From contig JASMFO010000014.1 of assembly GCA_030751755.1 (NCBI GenBank), forward strand, positions 1 to 5,970: a stretch of DNA of 5,970 nucleotides. The letters run 5' to 3'. Numbering within the stretch: the first letter of the stretch is position 1; every line of letters starts with the position of its first letter. The translations under genes and the position numbers were made by a program. The notes beneath the pieces are model-generated. The model was not told the DNA's origin, made no database searches, and saw only the letters and a list, made by a program, of their open reading frames with translations. This document shows, in pieces, positions 1 through 4,902 of the stretch. The DNA is from Candidatus Woesearchaeota archaeon. Lineage in GTDB: Archaea > Nanobdellota > Nanobdellia > Woesearchaeales > GW2011-AR4.

Positions 1-2
1 GC

Positions 3-167
3 CTTATAGCAATAAAGGATGACTATAAGGGAAAAAGCTACTGCCCTGTATGCGGGGAAAATGTAGATATAACTGATGTAGAGATAAGTTACGCATTCAA
101 ATTAATACTTGACGAATTTAAATCATTGGGGATATACCAAAAATTGCAGTTGGAGAACAAGTATTAA
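3..167 (+). CDS. rpoB: RNA polymerase subunit B (beta-like), C-terminal fragment, 5' end outside window
   Basis: Only the last 54 codons and the TAA stop are present; the gene begins left of the window. The visible frame opens at base 3 and ends in the typical archaeal RpoB tail. It has a CPVCGE zinc-ribbon half-site (Cys14 and Cys17 of the fragment), then a helix reading ISYAFKLILDEFKSLGIY and a short QKLQLENKY end. In the family this tail belongs to the C-terminal clamp/anchor region that packs against the largest subunit, and the two cysteines complete a zinc site begun further upstream. Position directly before rpoA1 on the same strand is the conserved archaeal order. The identification rests on these motifs and on synteny. 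Whether the second beta-like subunit is split into B' and B'' cannot be seen here, so the fragment could equally be the end of a separate RpoB1. Confidence 0.9.
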   Translation, partial: LIAIKDDYKGKSYCPVCGENVDITDVEISYAFKLILDEFKSLGIYQKLQLENKY

Positions 168-258
168 TTATTAATTTGCAATAACAGAACAAAGACGCAA
201 TAAACAAAAAAGCAATAAAAAATTTCAATTTAAAAATAATAATTATAAAAATCAAAAA
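168..258 (+). promoter_or_regulatory. A+T-rich rpoB-rpoA1 spacer with candidate TATA box for rpoA1
   Basis: This 91-nt gap is the only sizeable one in the operon. It is strongly A-rich and has no GGAG or GGTG motif before the rpoA1 ATG. A TATA-like string TTTAAAAATAAT lies at 229-240, its centre about 26 nt from the ATG. In Archaea a TATA box at that distance places the transcription start at or next to the start codon, so a leaderless rpoA1 transcript is possible. A second TATA-like string (TTATAAAA, 243-250) is too close to the ATG to serve the annotated start. There is no T-run after the rpoB stop, so read-through from rpoB is also likely. In such A+T-rich DNA a TATA match by chance is easy, hence the low confidence. 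Confidence 0.35.
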
Positions 259-492
259 ATGGCAGCAAAAAAAGTAAAAGCTGATGAACTTGCAAAAGCT
301 GAAAAGAAAGCAGATAAAGTAGAGGCTACTACAGAAGAAAAAGTTGTAGAAGAGAAAGCAGTAGAAGAAGCCAAGGGGGAAACAGAAACCAAAGCAGAAG
401 AGGAAAAGACAGCAACAGAAGTTGCAGAAGAAACAACAGAGCTAAAAGTAGAAGAGAAAAAGAAAGATGAAGTTATAGAGCCACAGGAAACT
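259..492 (+). other. Low-complexity Lys/Glu/Ala-rich N-terminal extension of RpoA1
   Basis: Residues 1-78 precede the conserved polymerase fold. Among the first 70 residues I count 20 Glu, 16 Lys, 12 Ala and 8 Thr, with no Pro, Cys or aromatic residue. Charge is polarised: residues 1-20 are Lys-rich (7 Lys against 4 Asp/Glu), while 22-66 are Glu-dominated. The coding strand is purine-rich, and the 12-mer GTAGAAGAGAAA occurs twice exactly (346-357 and 448-459). That suggests growth by local duplication or slippage. The segment is expected to be a disordered tail or a single charged helix. The N-terminus of the largest subunit lies near the clamp base and stalk in known polymerases, so the tail would probably project there (inference). 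Confidence 0.8.
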
Positions 493-3048
493 CACATCTA
501 TAAGAGGGTAAAAAGCATTGTTTTTTCTGTAATAAGCCCCAAAATAATCAAGGATATGGCCTCTGCAAAGATAGTTACACCAGAACTTTATGATAAGGAA
601 GGCTATCCTGTCGATGGGGGCTTAATGGACATAAGACTGGGCGTAATAGACCCTGGTTTAAGGTGCAAGATATGCGGCTCAAAATTAAAGGAGTGTATTG
701 GGCATTTTGGCTACATAGAACTGGCAAGGCCTGTAATCCATATTAAGTTTGTTAATATAATTATGACAGTCTTGAAGTCAACCTGCAGGGATTGTGGGAG
801 GGTTTTAATTCCAAAAAATAAGATAAGCAAATTCGAAGAAGGTCTGGATGCAGCAGAAAAAGAGAAGGGAATTGAGGGAAGAAGGGAGAAAATAAAGAGC
901 ATAATAACAAGTTTAAAGACAATTAACAAATGCCCCCATTGCAAAGCAAGGCAGAAAAAAATTACTCTGGACAAGCCAACAACATTTATTGAGGATGATA
1001 AAAGATTAAGTCCAATTGAAATAAGAGCGAGACTTGAGAAAGTTATTGATGACGATGCGCTTTTATTTGGGCTATCTGTCCAGTATGTAAGACCAGAATG
1101 GACAGTTTTAACTTTACTCCCCATACCTCCGGTAACAATGAGGCCTAGCATAACTCTTGAAAGCGGGGAAAGAAGCGAAGATGATTTAACGCATAAGCTT
1201 GGCGATATAGTCAGAATAAACCAGAGATTATTTGAAAATATAAATGCTGGTGCGCCAGAAATCATAGTAGAGGATTTGTGGGATTTACTGCAGTATCATA
1301 TAACAACATATTTTGATAATGCGATTTCCCAGCTACCGCCTGCGCGCCATAGATCTGGCCAGCCGTTAAAGACACTAACAGAGAGAATAAAAAGCAAGGA
1401 AGGCAGGATAAGGCATAATTTAGCTGGCAAGAGAACAAACTTCTGCGCAAGGACTGTTATAAGTCCTGATCCCATGATTGATCTTAATGAAGTAGGTGTT
1501 CCTGATGTAATAGCTATGAAGCTTACAGTGCCTGAAAGAATCAATACATGGAACATGGATCATTTGAAGAAATTCATAGAAAAAGGACCTAAAAAATATC
1601 CTGGCGCAAATTATATAATAAGGCCGGATGGAAAAAAGAAGAAGATTACTGATGAGACAAAGGAAGCTTCTTTAGAAGAGATACAGCCCGGTTATATTAT
1701 TGAAAGGCACCTTATGGACGGGGACATAGCAATTTTTAATAGGCAGCCAAGCTTGCATAGAATGTCAATGATGTGTCATCGTATTAAGGTATTGCCTGGA
1801 AAAACATTGAGGTTAAATCCTAGTGTGTGCCACCCATACAACGCCGATTTTGATGGCGATGAGATGAATTTACACATTCCACAAACAGAAGAAGCTCGTG
1901 CAGAGGCTGAAATATTAATGGAAGTACAGACGCAATTAATTTCCTTGAGATACGGCTTAAGCATAATTGGCTGTGTGCAAGATGGAATCTCAGGAAACTA
2001 TTTGCTTACAAAGGATATGACTTTAACAAAAAATGAGGCAATAGACCTTTTGGCATCAGTGGGTATGGATAACTTTTCAAGATTGCCAAGAAAGGAGAAG
2101 ATTGATGGAAAAGAGGTATTTTCTGCTCTAATACCCGAAGACTTCAACTTTACCGGAAAAACAAGAGAGGATGAAGAGGTTGCAATAAAAAATGGACAAC
2201 TTGTAGAAGGCTATATGGATAGAGCCAATCTTGGGGAAGGTTCAGGGTTGCTGTTGAGGAACATACACAAAAAATATGGAAAAGATTTTACAATTGACCT
2301 ATTAGGAAAAATTTTTAGACTCGGCATAGAAGTCTTGTTAAAGGTTGGTTTTACATGTGCTGTCTCAGATACAGACCTTCCAGAAAATGCGAATTTAAAG
2401 GTTAAAGAAATACTTAACAATACAAAAAAAGAAGTTGATAATTTAATAGGAATGTATAAGGACAACAAGCTGGAATCATTTCCAGGCAAGACTTTAGAAG
2501 AAAGTCTTGAACTAAGGATATTGGAAACTTTAAACAAGGCAAGAAATGAAACTGGCGAGATAGTTACAAGTTTTGCTGATAAGAAATCCCATACAATGGT
2601 AATGGCAAAATCAGGAGCTAGAGGAAACTTGCTTAATCTAGCGCAGATGGCAGCTTGCGTTGGCCAGCAGGCTATGCGTGGCAAAAGAATAGAAAAAGGC
2701 TTTGCAGGAAGAACTATCTCAGCTTTTAAAAAACATGATTTAGGTCCTGAGGCTAGAGGCTTTATAAGTGAGAAATTTAAGACTGGTTTAACGCCAACAG
2801 AATTCTTTTTTGGTGCGATGACCGGTAGAGATAGTTTAATGGATACTGCATTAAGAACACCAAAATCAGGATATTTATACAGAAGACTTTCAAATGCCTT
2901 GCAGGATTTAAGAGTAAATCATGACGGTAGTGTGAGAGATGCTTCAAATAAAGTAATACAATTTAGTTATGGTGAAGATGGGATGGATGTTTCAAAATCC
3001 GAGAAAGGATTCCTGAATGTTAAGAGAATAATAAAATCGGTGGGTTAA
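259..3048 (+). CDS. rpoA1: DNA-directed RNA polymerase subunit A' (Rpo1N)
   Basis: This is the N-terminal two thirds of the largest catalytic subunit (929 aa). Family motifs occur in order. A clamp zinc site is formed by C136, C139, C146 and H149 (CKICG...CIGHFGYIEL). A second cysteine set is C176/C179 and C225/C228. The lid/rudder region reads LAGKRTNFCARTVISPDP. RQPSLHRMSMM precedes the catalytic NADFDGDEMN, residues 528-537, with D530, D532 and D534 chelating Mg. The C-terminal part holds the funnel, the bridge helix (about 854-885) and an FSYGEDGMD end. Two oddities stand out. Residues 1-78 are a Lys/Glu/Ala-rich extension before the usual start of the family near IYKRVKSIVFSVISP, and the bridge helix contains P868. 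The ATG at 259 is the only start available, since the next in-frame Met is M100, inside the conserved fold. No Shine-Dalgarno sequence precedes it. The core without the extension (about 851 aa) is near usual length. Confidence 0.97.
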   Translation: MAAKKVKADELAKAEKKADKVEATTEEKVVEEKAVEEAKGETETKAEEEKTATEVAEETTELKVEEKKKDEVIEPQETHIYKRVKSIVFSVISPKIIKDMASAKIVTPELYDKEGYPVDGGLMDIRLGVIDPGLRCKICGSKLKECIGHFGYIELARPVIHIKFVNIIMTVLKSTCRDCGRVLIPKNKISKFEEGLDAAEKEKGIEGRREKIKSIITSLKTINKCPHCKARQKKITLDKPTTFIEDDKRLSPIEIRARLEKVIDDDALLFGLSVQYVRPEWTVLTLLPIPPVTMRPSITLESGERSEDDLTHKLGDIVRINQRLFENINAGAPEIIVEDLWDLLQYHITTYFDNAISQLPPARHRSGQPLKTLTERIKSKEGRIRHNLAGKRTNFCARTVISPDPMIDLNEVGVPDVIAMKLTVPERINTWNMDHLKKFIEKGPKKYPGANYIIRPDGKKKKITDETKEASLEEIQPGYIIERHLMDGDIAIFNRQPSLHRMSMMCHRIKVLPGKTLRLNPSVCHPYNADFDGDEMNLHIPQTEEARAEAEILMEVQTQLISLRYGLSIIGCVQDGISGNYLLTKDMTLTKNEAIDLLASVGMDNFSRLPRKEKIDGKEVFSALIPEDFNFTGKTREDEEVAIKNGQLVEGYMDRANLGEGSGLLLRNIHKKYGKDFTIDLLGKIFRLGIEVLLKVGFTCAVSDTDLPENANLKVKEILNNTKKEVDNLIGMYKDNKLESFPGKTLEESLELRILETLNKARNETGEIVTSFADKKSHTMVMAKSGARGNLLNLAQMAACVGQQAMRGKRIEKGFAGRTISAFKKHDLGPEARGFISEKFKTGLTPTEFFFGAMTGRDSLMDTALRTPKSGYLYRRLSNALQDLRVNHDGSVRDASNKVIQFSYGEDGMDVSKSEKGFLNVKRIIKSVG
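3039..3044 (+). promoter_or_regulatory. Shine-Dalgarno-like GGTGGG for rpoA2
   Basis: GGTGGG lies inside the last codons of rpoA1. GGTG is separated by 7 nt from the rpoA2 ATG and matches the archaeal anti-Shine-Dalgarno (the complement includes GGAGGTGAT). It supports translation of rpoA2 from ATG 3050, reinitiated next to the rpoA1 stop. Confidence 0.6.
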
Positions 3049-3049
3049 A

Positions 3050-4189
3050 ATGGACAAGTTAATGAATGAATATACAGATAGGCTGCCTAAAAAAATACTT
3101 GAGGATATACAGGATTATGTGGATAAGAAAGGCGGAATTAATCAGGCAAAGCTAAAGAAGGTGCTTGATAATACTGTTGTAGAGTATGAAAATGCCAGAA
3201 TACATCCTGGAGAGGCAGTTGGCGTGATATCGGCAGAGTCTATAGGAGAACCGGGAACGCAGATGACATTAAACACATTCCATTTTGCAGGTGTAGCAGA
3301 GATGAATGTTACTCTAGGGCTTCCAAGAATCATAGAGATCCTTGATGGGAGAAAAAACTTGCAGACACCGGCAATGGAAATATATCTTAATGCACCCTAT
3401 TCAAAAGGCAAGGACATAAAGGAATTTGCATTATCCCTTAAAGAAACAAAATTAAGCGATATAGCTCTGGAATTTTCTATAAGTCTTGTTGAATCTGAAA
3501 TTGAGGTAAAGCTGGATAAGGAAAAAATGAAAAGCCTTGGGCTGACAAATTCACACTTAGTAAACGGTGTTTCCAAACAGATTAAAGGGTTTAATGTAAA
3601 GGACAAAAAGGATTCTATTTTATTGAGGAGCAGAAGCAAAGAAGAAAGCCTTAATGAAGTATATAAGGCGAAGGAGAAAATTAAGGATGTTCATATTAAG
3701 GGAGTAAAAACCATTAGCCAGGTATTGCCGGTAAAAAGAGGCGATGAATATATAATAATGACTGCTGGTTCAAATCTTTCAGAAGTATTGCAACTTGAAG
3801 GTGTGGATGCTTACAGGACAACAACCAACAATATTTTTGAAATTTGGGAAGTTTTAGGTATAGAAGCTGCACGTCAGGCCATTATTGATGAAGTTTTCAA
3901 GGTAATACAAAATCAAGGCTTTAATATAGATATAAGGCATATAATGCTTGTTGCAGATACAATATGTGTTTCTGGCAATATAAGAGGTATTACAAGATAT
4001 GGTGTTGTAAGCGAGAAAGCTTCTGCCTTAGCACGTGCCAGTTTTGAAACACCAATAAAGCATATAATAAACGCTGCTTTGGTTGGAGAAGTTGATGAGC
4101 TTAATTCTGTTGTGGAGAATGTAATGCTTAACCAGCCTGTGCCTATAGGCACAGGAGTTCCTGATCTAGTTATGAAATCAAAAAAATAA
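3050..4189 (+). CDS. rpoA2: DNA-directed RNA polymerase subunit A'' (Rpo1C)
   Basis: This is the C-terminal third of the largest subunit, encoded separately as in most Archaea (379 aa, usual length). IHPGEAVGVISAESIGEP at residues 51-68 leads into the trigger loop, TQMTLNTFHFAGVAEMNVTLGL (split here as T70-A80 and G81-L91), with the substrate-contacting His at position 78. A jaw/cleft region of weaker conservation follows. The C-terminal block contains RHIMLVADTICVSGNIRGIT, then EKASALARASFE and GEVDELNSVVENV, and ends in PIGTGVPDL. Together with A' it closes the active site. The gene starts 1 nt after the rpoA1 stop with a GGTG site upstream, so coupled translation is likely. A small deviation is Asn75 in the TLNTFH motif, where archaeal and bacterial homologues I remember have Arg and eukaryotic Pol II has Asn. 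No truncation or frameshift is seen. Confidence 0.97.
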   Translation: MDKLMNEYTDRLPKKILEDIQDYVDKKGGINQAKLKKVLDNTVVEYENARIHPGEAVGVISAESIGEPGTQMTLNTFHFAGVAEMNVTLGLPRIIEILDGRKNLQTPAMEIYLNAPYSKGKDIKEFALSLKETKLSDIALEFSISLVESEIEVKLDKEKMKSLGLTNSHLVNGVSKQIKGFNVKDKKDSILLRSRSKEESLNEVYKAKEKIKDVHIKGVKTISQVLPVKRGDEYIIMTAGSNLSEVLQLEGVDAYRTTTNNIFEIWEVLGIEAARQAIIDEVFKVIQNQGFNIDIRHIMLVADTICVSGNIRGITRYGVVSEKASALARASFETPIKHIINAALVGEVDELNSVVENVMLNQPVPIGTGVPDLVMKSKK

Positions 4190-4192
4190 AAT

Positions 4193-4196
4193 AGGT
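4193..4196 (+). promoter_or_regulatory. Weak Shine-Dalgarno-like AGGT for rpl30e
   Basis: AGGT sits in the 11-nt gap between rpoA2 and rpl30e, 4 nt before the ATG at 4201. It is short and rather close, so translation may depend partly on coupling to rpoA2. Confidence 0.35.
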
Positions 4197-4200
4197 AAAA

Positions 4201-4488
4201 ATGCCACAAAAAAAGTCACTCACATCTACTGGAATAAAGAAGCTTATCAAAACAAAAAATTTTGTGATAGGTACAGAGAGGACTATTAAAAATCTTAAGT
4301 TAGGCAAAGTTGAAAAAGTGATTATAAGCTCTAATTGTTCTGAAAAGGTGCTTAATGATTTAAACTATTATTCTGGGTTGAGCAAAACTGAAACTCTAAA
4401 AGTTAGGTACCCCAATGATGAGCTGGGAGTAATATGCAAAAAGCCTTTTTCTATTTCTGTTTTATCTATATTAAAAGGTGCAGAGTAA
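4201..4488 (+). CDS. rpl30e: Large-subunit ribosomal protein L30e (eL30)
   Basis: This 95-aa basic protein lies in the position where Archaea carry L30e, between rpoA2 and nusA. The family belongs to the L7Ae/L30e RNA-binding fold and is a component of the large ribosomal subunit. Visible family features are GIKKLIKTKNFVIGTERTIK (residues 11-30, first helix and the G-T/S-x-x-T-I-K RNA-contact stretch) and a KVEKVIISSNCSEKV strand-turn-helix segment. LNYYSGLS follows (family: the YYA-L-S type), and ELGVICKKPFSISVLSIL near the C-terminus is the most conserved block (family: LGxxCGKPFxVxxLxIL). Length is normal (about 95-105 aa). The stop codon directly abuts the nusA GTG. Identification by motifs and synteny is firm. 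The Gly of the usual CGKPF is Lys here. Confidence 0.93.
   Translation: MPQKKSLTSTGIKKLIKTKNFVIGTERTIKNLKLGKVEKVIISSNCSEKVLNDLNYYSGLSKTETLKVRYPNDELGVICKKPFSISVLSILKGAE
4476..4480 (+). promoter_or_regulatory. Shine-Dalgarno AGGTG deciding the nusA GTG start
   Basis: AGGTG within the end of rpl30e lies 8 nt upstream of the GTG at 4489. It matches the archaeal anti-Shine-Dalgarno and supports GTG over the internal ATG codons near 4519. The protein beginning at GTG also has the expected family N-terminus. Confidence 0.65.
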
Positions 4489-4902
4489 GTGGTAAAGATA
4501 AAATATGATATAGATATAATGAAGTATATGTCTCTTTTTGAGTCTCTAAGTGGGGCAAAAGTAAAAGATTGTATTGTAAATGATGTCATTTTTTTTATTG
4601 TGCATGAGAATGAGATGGGCAAGGCTATAGGAAAGCAAGGCTCTAATATAAAAAGGGTTGAAAACACTTTGAAGAAAAAGATAAAGTTGGCAGAGTTTAA
4701 CAATGATGTTTCTCAGTTCATTCAGAATTTAATTTACCCACTTAAAGCCAAAGAGATAAAAGAAGAGGAGGGGGTAGTCACCATTTACGTGGATGATAGA
4801 AAAACAAAAGGAATGTTAATTGGTAGAGACAGGCATAATATAAATTCAATTAAGGATATTGTTAAAAGGTATTTTAAGGTTGAAGAGATTAAAGTTGCCT
4901 AA
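4489..4902 (+). CDS. nusA: Archaeal NusA-like transcription factor, two KH domains
   Basis: This 137-aa protein has the archaeal NusA form, which lacks the polymerase-binding N-terminal and S1 domains of bacterial NusA and consists of two KH RNA-binding domains. It begins MVKIKYDIDIMKYMSLFESL and continues into GAKVKDCIVNDVIFFIV. KH1 carries GKAIGKQGSNIKRVENTL, with the GxxG loop GKQG at residues 48-51. KH2 contains MLIGRDRHNINSIKDIVKRYF at about 109-129; its loop is GRDR (112-115), so the second Gly of GxxG is replaced by Arg. In the family the protein binds RNA and is thought to act in elongation or termination. The GTG start directly follows the rpl30e stop and has an AGGTG site. The gene ends with TAA overlapping the stop of the convergent gene. 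The usual downstream partner rps12 is absent here. Confidence 0.92.
   Translation: MVKIKYDIDIMKYMSLFESLSGAKVKDCIVNDVIFFIVHENEMGKAIGKQGSNIKRVENTLKKKIKLAEFNNDVSQFIQNLIYPLKAKEIKEEEGVVTIYVDDRKTKGMLIGRDRHNINSIKDIVKRYFKVEEIKVA

Noticed and set aside
163..176. Repeated ATTAAT palindromes after the rpoB stop as an operator or terminator
   Set aside because: Short A+T-only palindromes are expected by chance in this composition; there is no T-run and no stable stem.
711..1265. Minus-strand open frame of 184 codons inside rpoA1
   Set aside because: It lies wholly antisense to highly conserved rpoA1 sequence and its product shows no recognisable domain; it is a by-product of codon bias on the other strand.
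2211..2684. Minus-strand open frame of 157 codons inside rpoA1
   Set aside because: Antisense to the conserved funnel region of rpoA1, with no family resemblance and no start signal.
3046..3052. rpoA1/rpoA2 boundary as a frameshift or broken single gene
   Set aside because: Splitting of the largest subunit into A' and A'' at this point is the normal archaeal arrangement, and rpoA2 has its own ATG and GGTG site.
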